Origin: Pilaira anomala
Lineage: Eukaryota > Mucoromycota > Mucoromycetes > Mucorales > Mucoraceae
Assembly (NCBI GenBank): GCA_025716855.1
Contig: JAIXMQ010000033.1
Location: 124,001-188,000, forward strand
Length of the DNA: 64,000 nt
Direction: 5' to 3'
A program made the translations under genes and the position numbers. Below are positions 46,401 to 59,600 of the stretch, piece by piece. The notes under the pieces were generated by a model. It did not search any database, had not been told where the DNA came from, and worked only from the letters and a program-made list of their open reading frames with translations. Position 1 is the first letter of the stretch, and the number at the start of each line of letters is the position of its first letter.

Positions 46401-49400
46401 AATAAGGGCTTGGCCAATAATCCCAAAGTCTCGATCATGTTCCATAATAATAGAATTTATACCTTGTAAAATACGTTCTAATTCATCACGATCGTTATAA
46501 TTCTTGTTCAACCCATTTAAAAGATTATCAATAAAACGTAACCAAATTCGAGCACGTAATGCAGATAAAATTTCAATATCCAACTGTTGTTGACTAGGTT
46601 GTTTAGTAGTTTTAATATAATTATCATCATGGTTTCCAACGTTCTTAACATATGAATTAATTTCACGGGTGTTACGTCTTGAAAGGTCGGGATAATAAGT
46701 TTCTTCCATTGCCCATCTTGACTCACGTTTATCACCTGGAATTGGTGTAGGCTCATAGTCATGTAAAGTCTTTTTCACTGTGTAAACTTCGCGAGGATAA
46801 CGAACCAAATAGTTTGTCAAAAACTGAATATGACTTATACGAAGCATGGCAACAGAGAATATTTCAGAGGGAATATCTAGTACACTAAATGGCGTTTTGT
46901 CATTGGAAAGGTAACGAGGAAAAATACCAGCTGGTTGTTCGTGTGTAAACCAAAATCTACCTGTACTGGAAAGTAAGTGTTCGATCTTGTTCTTTCTCAA
47001 ATCACGGATAGATAAATCATTGGTAGATAAAATCAGTTCAGCCAAAATGGGATGAATTAATGTCATGAGCACTAAACCATCTTTCTTGTTTTCTCGTGTA
47101 AGCCATTTCAACATGCCCGCCAAATAATTAAATAAGATATGGGTGAAGCCAGGTGGCATTTTGTGTTGCATACTGACCAAGTACCGAATACGAGTGAGCA
47201 TATCTCTATGTCTATCCAGCTTAAACTTACCAAGATCACTAATGAATGCGCGTAAAAACAAGGACGGATCATCTCGTAAAAAGTATTCCAGTAATTCACG
47301 TAAAGCATTAGAAGCACCTCCATAATCATCATTTAAAAGATCCACCATACTTAGAAAGGATATTGTTACAGAAGGAATAGTAGTTGCCCTCTTCCGTTTG
47401 CTAATAATTTTACTAATTTGTGTAAGTTTACCATTTTGTCGAATTGTAGTAGGATTTTCATCTTCATTCCGTTCCTCTTCCTCATCCAAGAATAATGAAG
47501 GAAGTAAGGCTAATGGTGTCAATACTTTTTTTAAGGCTTCGTGTTCATCCCCATTATCATCGTCATCCCAACCGAGTTCTTGAATCTGACGTTTTAGTTC
47601 AATAGGAAAATTACTGGCGTTTTTAAGTTTAGACATCCAGTTAGGTTCATCCATAGTAAACTGATTACTACCAAGATCAGTAGGAACGAATGGTGTTGAA
47701 AATGCACCACCATCACCGCGGAATGGTCTTCGACGAGAAGAAATTGGAATATACTCTTGACCTAGCACATTAAATCTGAATGCACTTAAAGAAGCATGCT
47801 TTTGAATCACTGCTAAACGACGCAAAGGATCCCCACTAAATGAAAAATGAATTAATATGTTGTCTTGGAGTATATAGATACAATAACATACCTGTAGAAA
47901 TCATGCGTGCATACTTCAATCATAATTTTTGGTATCTTTTCACCACATTCCATTAATAAGAATACTGCAGGTACAAAAGAAGGTGACATACGGTCATCCA
48001 TATGGCGTTCCCAAAGAGGTCGTACTAGTTTATTAAACTCACTCGAAGATAATGTTGTAAATACAGCTGCTAATAAAGAGAAAACAGAGCCAAATGCATC
48101 TTGATTGATCTTTTCTGTATTTTCAAATCGATATTTTGCAAGCTTAGAAGCTGGAGCTTCTAAAATATTTATTCCATTCTCGGTAACAGTAGGAGGATCT
48201 AAATCTAACGACAAAGCTGCAGACCGACTTATTGGGTACATTTGGTAGATTAATTGATGTCTTTTATGGCGAGGTACTTGTGTATAGCGAGAATCGATTT
48301 CAACATTATTAGAGTTAGGTTGCTGCGACGAAATTCCGGGTTTTAATACAGCTCCGCCATAATCGTTCTTATCGTTAGTTTCATATTCTAAAATCTCCAC
48401 CACATTTAAGTAAACTGCATTAAGTCTTTCAAACATGATTGAGATATCTGCAAGATGACCAGAATGTAAAATGGGCATTTTACGTTCAGGTGGTGGATTA
48501 TTAGGTGTAGGTGATTCATCAGGGTTTATAATAGGAAGCACATGTTGGAATGCATGTTCAGGTGTTGAGATGACAGGTTGCGTAGCCCAATCAATGACAC
48601 GAGTCAACCACCCAGGTCTATGGGTCGTGTTACAAAAGAACCTAATATCGAAAAAAATGTTGCACAAAATCACTCGTAAAGGCATTGGTATAAATGACAA
48701 CTTTTCTTTAGCTGTCAAAAAAACGGATAATCTTCTTTCCAAATCAATCAGGAACTTCTTAGCAATCTCATCTTCTTCCATATTTCGATCAGGATTTGAT
48801 TGTTTGTCACGCATTTCTTTTATAGCCCACATAAATTCAGCAGCAATTGTGCATTGACCTAATGTCGTGCTTCCCCAGTGAGGGTCAGTCTGTGCATCAT
48901 TTACTGTCAATTTAGATTGAGCTGAAGGTGAATTATTCGATAATTCAGCTTCTTGTTTCTTTTTTGATTGTCCTACATCACTTAGTAATAAAACATTGAT
49001 CATCTCTGCATCTTGCATCCAGAATTGTACACCAGATAAGTAACGACGTAAACAAGTCATCAGATTTAAAAGTTTAGATACTTTATCTTCGTTATCAGAA
49101 GCAACGCAAGTTACCACAGGTTTAAAGAATGAAGACCTATAACGTTTGGAGAGTTCATACAGCGTTTGGCAGAGTAAAGGAATTGCAGGCGGGTATGTGT
49201 CAATGAGTCGTTTAAATAAAGAAGGTAATGTCTTTTTAACAATTTCTTCACCCATGGTAGGATCAATATGAAATACCAAGTTTTGATAACATCGTGCTAG
49301 TCTTTCTCCAGTTGCATCTTGTAGCATGGATTCTATACCAGCTAAAATAAGATCTTTATATCCCGAGTCCCAAAACTCTAAAACATAACCTTTTAATGAC

Positions 49401-51490
49401 ATCAGTAATTTCCGTACGGCTGCATCGTCTGCTGCATTCATGTTGAAACTAAGAATACTCTGATGATCTAAAATGGCTTCTGCTGTATACATACTGGTGG
49501 ATATACTTGAAAAATCGGCCATGGAAGGGCGCGGACTGACTTTTGGTGATGAATGACAGCTGGTAGGTTGGGCTTTTTGTGGTTGTTCTTGGAAATTACA
49601 AACAGATAGTAAAGATAGTAACATTGTGATTACATTTAATGCGATCATTTTCTGTAATTCATCCTTATTTCTATCCACCAAGTAAGGTTGGAGCTTAGAT
49701 GGTGAAAGTTTGTCAACCACCAAAGGTAACAAAAGGGTGGATATAGGAGTTTCGGTTTTCAAATCTTCAACACTTGCAGTCAAGAAAGTATCACATGTTA
49801 ATTCAGTTAATAAAAAGATTATTTTAAAATAAGCTGGTCTTGCATTAATTTCAGGCTCGATCCAGTAACGCGGTAAAAGACTTTGATAAATGATCTTGTC
49901 ACGGGAACGCTCTGAAAGATTGGTTATGGTTTCTGCGCCATGAAAAGGATCTGTTTGACCACAGACACCAACCATAAGGCATTTCAAAAGTGATTCGACA
50001 ACACATAGTTTTGCTACCACAGTAGGTATTTGGCGGCTCGTTTTTATGTGATAGGACTTCCATGTATCACCTACAATAGGAACTAATGAACCATTAGCCA
50101 AGTTATCTAAAATTTCTAATATTCCTGTTTGAATTGTTTGTTGATCCGTATCTACTATTTCTCCAGAATAACCATACATCATCGTGTCCTTATCATCGCA
50201 GTTAGGTTGTATGTTTAATCTAGCTAAAGCATTGGAAAGGGTATAAACAAGTGAGTGGTATGTAGAAGGTGTTGAGGGTAAAAAGCCAGGTGTAACGGCA
50301 CAGGGTTGTAGCAGGACATTTAAAATATTAAGTATACGTTTCTAATCGGTTAGTTAGTTATATGTTATCGTGGTCATATCTCTCTTTTTTTACCTTTGTT
50401 CTTGTATTGCCTGAACTGAGTAATTGACAGCAAAACAAAATTTGTTCAAAATGTTCCTGTATTTTAATGCAATTAGTCGTTCTTTTTTTTTTTGGGAAGG
50501 AGTTCGTGTAAATAGATACTTACAGAAATATCTAAAATGGTGAATCTATTTCTGATATAATCAAACATATCCAATGCTTGCATACAATCAGATTCTAAAA
50601 AGATAAAAAGACATGAGTATGCATCAGTACAAAATAACCAAATGCTGCTTATTACCAATGAATGGAGATTTGTCAAAGGGGACAACCAAGACAGCTAAAA
50701 TTTCAGCAGTTAATGGTAACCTTGTTGCTGCTTTATGCTTAAGCATGGAATCCATTATCGAAGACATAGTGAGGGATATTCTGGATGAGTCTGTATTCAA
50801 ATTCTCGTTAATTGTTCCATCAATTTCTGATCCAGAGATATTGTTTGAGAGCATATCGGCTACAGACTGCCTATAAAATCGTTTACCCATTGCAGAATTA
50901 AATGTGGTGTTGTACGATCTATCAAGCTGAGGTGGTGGAGGGAAAACGATTGCATTATTTTCTAAAGTAGACATTGAATCTGTAAAACTAGCATTTTGAG
51001 ACTGAGTATCTGTTATTATTAATAGCTTTTCCAAATCCCGTTCAAGTCGATAAATATCTTGTTGAACTGCAGTTGAAGTAGCGTATATCACACCATTTTT
51101 ATGACCTGGTGTACGAAAATTTCTGGTGAATGTTGACATACCAGCAGCTTGTGCAGCTATTAAAGTTGTATTGGCCAACGTAGGACGTCCTTCATTGGTG
51201 CTCGTGTCTAATGAAGACGATTGTTGACTTCGCATAAATGGATTTAAATGTTGTTTTTTATGCGAGCTTTGTCCTGGTTTTGGCGTGGCAAACCTTGCTG
51301 AAGTGGGTGTAGAAGACATTGGCGATTCGCAAAATACACCATCAGTACCATATTCACCCACATTCTCTCTTACTTTATCCCAACCTAACGTCTTTTTCTT
51401 TTTCTCGTTTGTATTTTTTTCTACGTTGCGAAGAGCCAATGGATGTTTATCATTATTATTCTGTTGAGATGTATGATCTCGGTCAGACAT
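43476..51490 (-). CDS. Giant helical-repeat protein, tentatively UNC80-like channel subunit
   Basis: Five exons (51490-50656, 50594-50524, 50456-50394, 50341-47892, 47835-43476) join in phase to 2592 residues. Residues 1-150 are polar and disordered. The large middle consists of helical, HEAT-like sequence (RCYQNLVFHIDPTMGEEIVK, LLNLMTCLRRYLSGVQF, SFVFQMLGTLVPTILSAYSQ). A Ser/Pro-rich stretch at about 2240-2480 precedes a final conserved-looking helical block (HAESITSIVHVQLCMGFKPA, LPWMAAKSMQQLKPW). Length and architecture suggest the UNC80 family, large auxiliary subunits of NALCN in animals with fungal relatives possibly linked to Cch1. This assignment is from memory of family character, not a match. 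Two or three separate genes is ruled unlikely because every splice junction keeps phase. Confidence 0.7.
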
Positions 51491-51735
51491 GTTGTTTCCT
51501 TTTTTTGTAATTTAGTGGGCAATGAATGCTTTTATGTGTTCAAATAGAAAATAAAATAAAAAATAAACGGTTTTCGTACATTCTGATAGCAATAAAGCTA
51601 AAAATAATCGGGAGATGAAACAGACATGTCCGTCTTTTGTAACAATAAAAAAAAAGTGAGGCTTATAAGTTGAAAATAATAAGCAACAAAGGGCTTAAAT
51701 CAAATGAAAATGCAAAATGTACGTATTTTATTCTT

Positions 51736-52475
51736 TTAAACACCACCTCTCTTTGTACTAAAGAAACTTTTGATGACAAAGACTTGGAAACAAGCCATTG
51801 AAATAATGGCCAAACTTTCCAGAGAAGCAAACCAAAAAATTCTGCTGATAGTAGAAGTAACCGTAGAATAATTACGATTTTCTCTTGTACGGAAATACTT
51901 TTGTGTACGAGCAATATTTGTGATGAATCCAGAAATTCTTAAAAGGGATTCTTCCATTTCAGTCAAAGTTTCAGGCTGTACTTTACCGTCTGCGTCCTTT
52001 GTAAATTGAGGACGTGCTTCGTTTTCAACCGCAATCTCAAAATCAATCAACTTATCAGCAAAAGTAGACATATCGTTGGAGAAACAGAATGAATATTCAC
52101 CAAAGTAATTAGCTGTAAATACATAATCGCCTTGCTTTTCTTGCTCCCCCTTCAAAATAGAATCCTCGTTGGGTGCAGTTACTTCATAATCAATATCAAA
52201 CGAACCACCTTGTTGTACCTGTATGAAAAAAAAATATGGTTTGCATGTCATTAGTTGCTTTTCATTTTCTCTTTCTTTTGTTTATATTATTGTAACCATA
52301 CAGCAAAGTAAAAACCAACTTTCTTGCCGGGTTTATCGTTCATGATGTAAAAACAAGCCTTTTCGTTTGCTCCAATTTTGTATGTTAATGCAGTAGCTTC
52401 AGCTACAGATGAGAACATGAATAGACCAAGAAATAAGCCCACTACTAGGGTTAGCATAGATGCACGAAGACCCAT
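51736..52475 (-). CDS. p24/emp24 family cargo receptor (TMED)
   Basis: Two exons (52475-52302 and 52218-51736) give 218 residues. The start is the ATG at 52475; the open frame extends upstream only through a GTG codon. A signal peptide (LVVGLFLGLFMFSSVAEA) precedes a GOLD domain with the two conserved Cys, in EKACFYIMND and YSFCFSND. A coiled-coil region (ESLLRISGFITNIARTQKYF) and one transmembrane span (ASLESLAIISMACFQVFVIKSFF) follow. The cytoplasmic tail STKRGGV is short, and its di-basic signal is weak compared with a KKxx ending. p24 proteins cycle between ER and Golgi in COPII and COPI vesicles and select GPI-anchored and other cargo. The combined pattern is closest to the gamma/delta branches. 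Confidence 0.92.
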
Positions 52476-53059
52476 CTTGTAATAATATGTTGATCTTGAC
52501 ACGAAATGAAAGGAGTACTTTTTTTTGTGACCAATTCGAATTTGTATTATTTAATTTCGGCAGGCGGCGTGAAGATAATTTAGGAACCCGCTTAAAGGGC
52601 TACTAGATGTCGTTATTCATCCCATAATTTTTGACAATCAGGCTTTCTTTTTTTATGGGTGTGTTGTACCACAATACCATAAATCAGAAGTGAAGCAATG
52701 TCATTAAAATAACTGCCTTCGAGAAAAACAAATTCTTCGACATCACCTTTTTGTATAAACTATGGACACGACAGAAGTGCCAACTTGATTCGCACAGAAA
52801 TTCTTTGATATATATTGATTCATAGCTTCTTTTTTTAAAAAAACATATCCCACTCAGGAATAAACAATTTTGAATGAGGATCTGAATGGTGATGTTGATA
52901 ATTTTTATGAATCCTTTCCATTACTTCTGCTTCGATAATAAGATGTTGTGTTTGAGAAAGTTGAGGGAGGCGATGTGTGATGTCAATTTTGTGTTTCGCA
53001 TATTGTTGAAATAAAAAAAAAGGGATACGTTACCAATTCTTTTATTATTTTGTAAAGCC
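52476..53059. other. Promoter side of the p24 gene, no gene
   Basis: AT-rich region upstream of the p24 gene leading into the diverged repeat copy. Nothing else is supported. Confidence 0.35.
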
Positions 53060-56000
53060 GTTTATCTGAAGAGAGTTTTGATTAAGCTACTGTCAATTGG
53101 GTATAACTAGTTAACCGTTTTTAGAAGTTGAATAGGTATCGTTTCAAAAGTTTGATTGATTAATAAATTGTAAAATATTTGATGAAGTTTGCCAAATATT
53201 AGGGGAACCAAGTGAGTTAATCTTTTGGCTCAGTTGCTGATCCTTGTCTTAGACTTTTCAAGAAAACGACTGTTTTGTTGGAGGTATGATCTATGACCAG
53301 TTTCTAGAATAGCTTTATGTGATTCACTTTTGTGACTTACGGCAAAGGTGGAACTGAGGGCGTACGTTTGCGTCAATCAAGTCCGTCAAATGATGATCGA
53401 AGGAGTCCTCACCTTTACCATATAGAGCTTGTTGCAGTCGCTCAGCAAGGATGATATCAGAAGCAATTGGTCTTGGGGTCATAATCCAAATCTATATTTG
53501 TACCAGCTAAAACGTGTGAGGGAGTGAATTGCTGCTGTACTTGTAACTTTTAACGTAGTTCTTCCAAATATTCAGCCAAAGCTTGGATTTGGAAAGTAGT
53601 AGATTGGTGGTCTTCATTAATCATTTCAAAGCTGTTAAGGAAATCTAAATAAAGATAGACAGAAGTACCAAAAGCAAAAAAAAAAAAAGATGATCAGGCC
53701 TTTTAATTATTAAAAATATCCTTTTAGTTATTAACACTTTTTTTTTCTTTGGATATTTAAACCAATAAAGACAAGATTGGTAACATGAAAATAGCTTCCT
53801 TTAGAACACAGGATAATGAAAGCTTTAATGGTAGCTATTTATTTGACTTGTACCAATTATCAAACATTCAGTCAACAAAGAGACCAACTTATCGAATAGT
53901 AACTAACACTAACTGTAGAAGCACATTCAACTCATTTTGCTTTATATTAAGGTATATGAAAAAGAAAAAGAAAAAGAAAAAGAAAAGGTGGCAAATAATA
54001 TATACACAATGTCCTTTATTTTTTTTGTCTTTGTCTATATGTATATATATATATAAAAGAGAGGTAATCCTACAGACACCTTGTTGGTAATACGCTGACA
54101 TAAGACCACAAATCAAAAGTAATGTTGTAGTTTTGTCTACACACTCGTTAATTGAAAGATATATTCTTTTCATACATAATATAGAGTAATAATATTTTCA
54201 CTATTGCTCTTTACCTACTTTTAAATTCACCCATGGAGCTCAATTAAACTTTCAATGTAACCAAAGACTGTAATCACAACATTAGTTTGAAAATAATAAA
54301 GCCTTTACGTTTATGTTAAGGTGCGATAATAATAAATTCTGTTTCTACGGCGCTTCAGTCTAATGAAAAGAAAGTAGAGGTGTGATATAGAAACAAGTGA
54401 GTTATAAAGTGTGTGGTTTTTTTTTATTTTTTTGTGACACACTTTTTTTTTTATCCCATTTTTATTCGTAATCTTGATGACATTTCCAAAAAAAAAAAAA
54501 GTATACAAAATAACCCTGTTGTTCCTCCTTTTATACCCATCATTATCTTTTCTTTTGCAAAGTATGGTGTTCTATTGTTTGATTGCGATGCGAATGTAGC
54601 GGTTTTCTTACCATGGAACATTTACAATGTTTTGACATGCCGCAATCAGCACTTCTCGAAGTGTAATGCATTAGTTCTCTACTTGCGGATTAGTATAGAT
54701 CTCGACATTTCTTTAATCTACATCTATAATTAACTTACCATGGGATATTTCCTGCTCCTAGAAGTTTACTTCTGGGAGGTTAAGTGTATTGATGCATAAA
54801 GATTTAAAGAATTGAATACCAGTTACTTCTGGGTTTCTTTTGTCGGGTATCTTGTTCTATTTGTGATACAGTTAATATGGTACCATAGTGTCGGTTTTTT
54901 GCTGTCATCACCGGGTGTTTGCTTATTAATGTTGCCGGTTATTGTTATGGCTGGCGGTGTTGCTATGACAGGTGTTGCTGTGACAGATGTTGCTCTAAAT
55001 AATACTGGTACTGCTTTAGTTGTTGTTATGATGATAAGTTATTTTTTCTATATATATTTATTATGCTTCCAAACAGTTTCCAACACTTTCTAACAATCAT
55101 TTCAGAAATATTACTGTTTGTAGTCTACTGGAACTTGAAAGCAAAAGGAAAAAACAGTTGTTATTATGATGGTAAGTTATTTTTTATTTTATTTTATATA
55201 TACTATGTTTCCAAATAGTTTCCAACACTTTCTAACACTCATTCTAGAAATATTGCTATTTGTAGTCTGCTGGCACTTGAAAGCAAAAGGACAAAACGGT
55301 TGTTAAAGTAAGTTTTGACGAAGCTGTGTATCTCCTTCTTCTCCGTCCTCGTTTACGAGCGGTTCGTGCAGTTTAATTCTGGGTGTAATGGCACATAAAA
55401 CCATACGGATCGAAGGAGGAGCTGGAGGTACACGTCAGCCTTCTGATTAGCGAGCTTTTAGCGGCCCAAGTCGTTCTTTTGTGGGATGGTGTCAGCAATG
55501 CAACGGGTTTGTAAAAGCAATGATCAAGTTTTGTGAATTCTATTTTCTGGCGAGTATGCTCTATCTTGATGAGTCCTGTCTCCTTCTCTTCCGTCCTCGT
55601 TTGCGAGCGGTTCGTGCAGTTCAATCCTGGGTGTAATGGCACGTAAAACCATACGGATATCGTAAGGAGAGTTGGATTGATGGTTCTTATCTTGGTAATC
55701 ATCTCTAAGAAAAATATTGCCATTGATTACTGTGCTGTTGTACTTATCCGTTGCATCGTTATAATAATAATCTTTAATCATGCAATTCAACTTGGTGTCA
55801 TAAAACGAAAATGCCAACGTCAACACTACTGGACCTCCCATCAGATGAAGATATATACAGCAACGTTGATCGCCCTTTTAAAGCTTCAAATAAGCCAATG
55901 CAGTTTTGGAAATAAAATCATTTTTTACTATTTAATTTATTTTAACGGAATAAATTTATTTTTCTATTTGATATATAACAAGCGATATATGTACATAAAT

Positions 56001-56060
56001 AAAACCATCTTTTTTTTTTTGTAAAAGTGTCCAATTGTATGTATATAATGCTCATTTTTA
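53060..56060. mobile_element. Diverged third copy of the element's relic-plus-arm unit
   Basis: 53060-54220 aligns colinearly with the reverse complement of about 3390-2165 (gag-like relic and flank). 54220-56060 aligns with the arms (6189 to about 7860), with many substitutions and indels. Shared landmarks include the CGTTAA stop in the relic, the segment encoding YGVLLFDCDANVAVFLPWNI, the GTTATGATG repeats and the CCTCGTTTACGAGCGGTTCG segment. The terminal CCCCCAAG end and its A tract are absent. The copy shows that relic plus arm is the ancestral unit of about 3 kb, and that the second arm of the 8-kb element was added later. Confidence 0.85.
53350..53700 (-). pseudogene. Second copy of the decayed gag-like frame
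   Basis: On the minus strand this gives EMINEDHQSTTFQIQALAEY, then QQQFTPSHVLAGTNIDLDYD, then PIASDIILAERLQQALYGKG. It carries the same TAA and the same frame change as the copy at 2830-3100. Amino-acid changes between the copies are modest, but no open frame remains. Confidence 0.55.
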
Positions 56061-56637
56061 TATCAAAAAAAAAAAAAAAAAAAGGAGGACTTTGATAACA
56101 AAAAAATAACAAGCAAAAAGTGAAGATTTCAAGTTTTCACGCTGCGTAAGCAAAATTCAAGAAAAACACAAGCTTACTATATTTTGGGCGAAATAAAAAG
56201 AGTCGGTGTCAGCAACCTTTTTGCTTTTAATTTTGGTCCTTTTGAAAATGAAAAAAAAAAAAAAAAAAAAGATTGGTGACAATTATCTATACATTTATAA
56301 AAAGATTTAGGTCAGTGTCATTTAATGACTCTCGTCTAACATGGAAATGATACGCTCACACTGAATATTATTATCATCTTCTGAAGTAACTTTAAAAGAT
56401 TGTATAGTATAGATAATATACTCGTTATCTCTTTCCTTCGCCTACCTGGCTAAAGAACAAATGCTTTGTATGTATATCCATATAATTGATTATTTCATAT
56501 ATATAAAAAAAAAACTCAAAAAATAATTCATTTCGTTCAAACTACTTTCTAATTCTAAAGCTTTCAAAAAAAAAAAAAGGGAAATCTTGTACTTCATGAA
56601 AAAATTAAGTTTAAAAATACATGAAAATTACAGTTTA
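56061..56637. other. Spacer between repeat copy and mucin gene
   Basis: AT-rich spacer with two A runs (about 56066-56083 and 56251-56270) and no supported gene. It contains the 3' end of the mucin transcript. Confidence 0.4.
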
Positions 56638-59600
56638 TTAGAAATAATAGTTGGTAGGTGAATCTAGTCGAGAAGGTATTGACGAGAATCCCAATGAATT
56701 GCTTTGCGTGATAGGCGAAGAAATACTATCTGCGAATATCATATGCCGTTTTTTCATTTGCTCATCCTTAATCACTTTACGCTTACGGTAATACTGAATA
56801 CCGATAACAGTAGCTGCTGCATATACACTAACACCTACTCCTACACAGATACCAATAATAGTGTTCCTAGGTAGTCCCCCATCACCCCCATCACCCTTTT
56901 CTTCATTTTTTTTATCTTCAGGTTGGTTAGGGTCAGAAAAATTACTAATAGCTAAAAAAAAAAAAAAAAAAAAAATAAGTTTGAGTTTGCACATATTCAG
57001 TTTGTATTTATTACCTAATCTGCTATTAATTGAATATGTTTTATCAATAAATAAAGGGAGCTGGCTTGAATTTGTCTTATAGAGTGAACTATCTGGTGTT
57101 GCAATTAACTTTTGAAGTTCTCCGGACTTCTCTCCTGGAATAGCTATTGTAGCTACGATACAATGCTTTGGTTTTGCGTGGTTATCACTTTTACAGTCAT
57201 TTAATTCACTCCTGGTAATTGTAGTAACATAAACATCATTTGGATGAAGATGAAGTGTTTCACTAAGTAACAGAGTCAATTCTCGAAACAAGGCTGTTGT
57301 TTTGATACCATCTCTGACCAATACATTGTACGAAATACCATCAAACTTCATATAAACAAATTCATTTAATTTATCTTTTTTTTTTTAAAAAAAAAAAATG
57401 TATGAGTAAAAAAATAAAGTAGATAAAGTTTTATAACCGTTCTTACCTGGTATAACTGTATTAGTATCTTGTGTAATGAACTGTGGAAATGTCCTATAAT
57501 CCTCATTGATCACTTCAGAATTCGAGATATTACCAGAAGTAGGGTTACTATATGTCGTATTGCTGGTCACACCAGTAATTGGAGTATCTGTAGGCGTCGG
57601 ATTTCCAGAATTTGTAACAGCAGCTTTCAATATATATTTATCTGTGGTTGAAGGGGAAGCAGCTGTATTTTCTTCATCTGGATTATAAGTAAATTTCTGG
57701 CTGAGCCATGGAACAGGGTCAAATTCATATTTTTCATTTTCAACAGTAGTCGTGACCGGGTTTGGAGCTTGTGTGGTATTTGTAATTTCCGTCATATTAT
57801 GTGTTCCAGTTTCAATGCCTGTAGCAATTGGAGATTCAGACAACGTAGGCATGGTATTCTCGTCTGTACTAAATGTATTTTCTGTTGTCGCAATCGAAGG
57901 GCTTGTAAATTCTTTGTTTTCATCAGAGCTGGTAATAGTAGCCGTAGCTGTTTTGCCAGTAACAGTTGGTGTGGGCGTGATTGTATATGAATCTATAGAA
58001 CTTGCAACGAGGGATGTACTTGAATCCAAATTTGATGTGATATTTTCAATTAAACTTGTTGCTTGCGCTGAATCTTGAGAAACTGTATATGTACTGCCAG
58101 AAGAAAAACTTCTATCAGTTGTGCTAATAAAATCAGTAAAACTAGTAGGTAATTCTACTGCTGAAGATGAAATAACTGTAATAGTACTTGTAGAAGCGTC
58201 AGAATTGAAGTCGGATACAGCACTGGAATCAGTAATAGTACTAGTAGATTTAGTAGGTGCGGAATAAACGATATCTGTAAAAACCTTTGTTGTACTAGAC
58301 ACATCGTTGATAAGAGAATTACTTGTTGGATAGATGGAGTTAACCGTAGTAGAGCCGGTTGTTCCATATAAAGTTGTAGTAGGATTACCACTAGCACCGG
58401 TCACAGTAGACAAAATAGAGCTATCAGATGAAGTAAGACCATAAGATAAAGTAAAGCTGTTAGATACAGTAGAGCTCTCATAATTGACAGAAGTACTAAG
58501 TGTAGTAGGATTATTAGAGGTGGTAGTAATTGTTGTGGTAGATGTGTCTTCGATACTTGAACTTTCTTTTATTGCTGAAGAACTATCACTTGTAGGAGAG
58601 ATATCAACTAAACTAGTGCTTCTGGTTGGGTTGAGACTATCTGTTACAGTAGGATTATTGGTTGTAGTAGGAATATATGAATTGGTAATAGAAGAGGCTA
58701 TGATGGTGTCAAAACTATCAGATGTAATATAACTTTCTGTTACTGTAAGAATTTCCGTTGTAACTATACTTTCATGCGATTCTGGTCTAGTAATAGTATT
58801 GCTGATTTTGGTTGCTTCTTCTGTAAGAGTAGATTTTTCAGTAATTGTAGATGGCTCGGTTATAGTAGAGCTACCAGTAATTGTAGAGGGTTCATTTATA
58901 GTAGAGCTATCAGTAATTGTAGGTGTTCCTGTGGCAGTGTTATTTTCTGTCGTTACCACTGTTTTGGTAACTGTTGAACTTTCTGTATCTGTAGGGTTCT
59001 CAGAAATAGTAGAGCTTTTAGTCATCACAGTTGTTTCTGTAATTGCAATTGCTTCCGTTGTAGAAATATTTGTAATTGCAGTATCTGTCTTTGTCGTAGT
59101 ATAATTCTCTGTCTGAGTAGATCTTTCTGTTATAGACGAACTTTCTCCCATGATGGATGTTTCTGTCGCGGCGGATCTAGTTGTTCCGGTTGTGGTGGAT
59201 CTAGTTGTTTCTATTGTAAAAGTGGTTCTGGTGACTGCAGGTGTTTCTTCTATAGTCGAGCTTTCTGTAATCATAGATGTTTCAACCGTAGTTGTAATAA
59301 AGCTTTTTGTTGTAAAAGAATGCGGTGTTTTAGTTGAGATTTCTGTAATTTCAGCTGTTTCTGTTGCAGTAGAGGTTTCAGGTGTATGTGATTTATCTGT
59401 TGTAAAAGAGCTAGTATCTGTAGATAAGCTACTGTATGTTTCTAAAGTTCTACTTGTTGTTGCTAAACTGTATGTTGTAGATGGAACTTCATATGTAGAA
59501 GAGACACCGGTAGTGATATAACTTTCTGTTACGGTAACATCATCAGTCTTTGTGTTTCTACTTGTTTTAACGGCTCTATCAGTTTCATGAGGGGTCATTG

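Noticed and set aside
52475..52502. A longer N terminus for the p24 protein starting nine residues earlier
   Set aside because: The upstream codon is GTG, not ATG; the ATG at 52475 places the signal peptide correctly.
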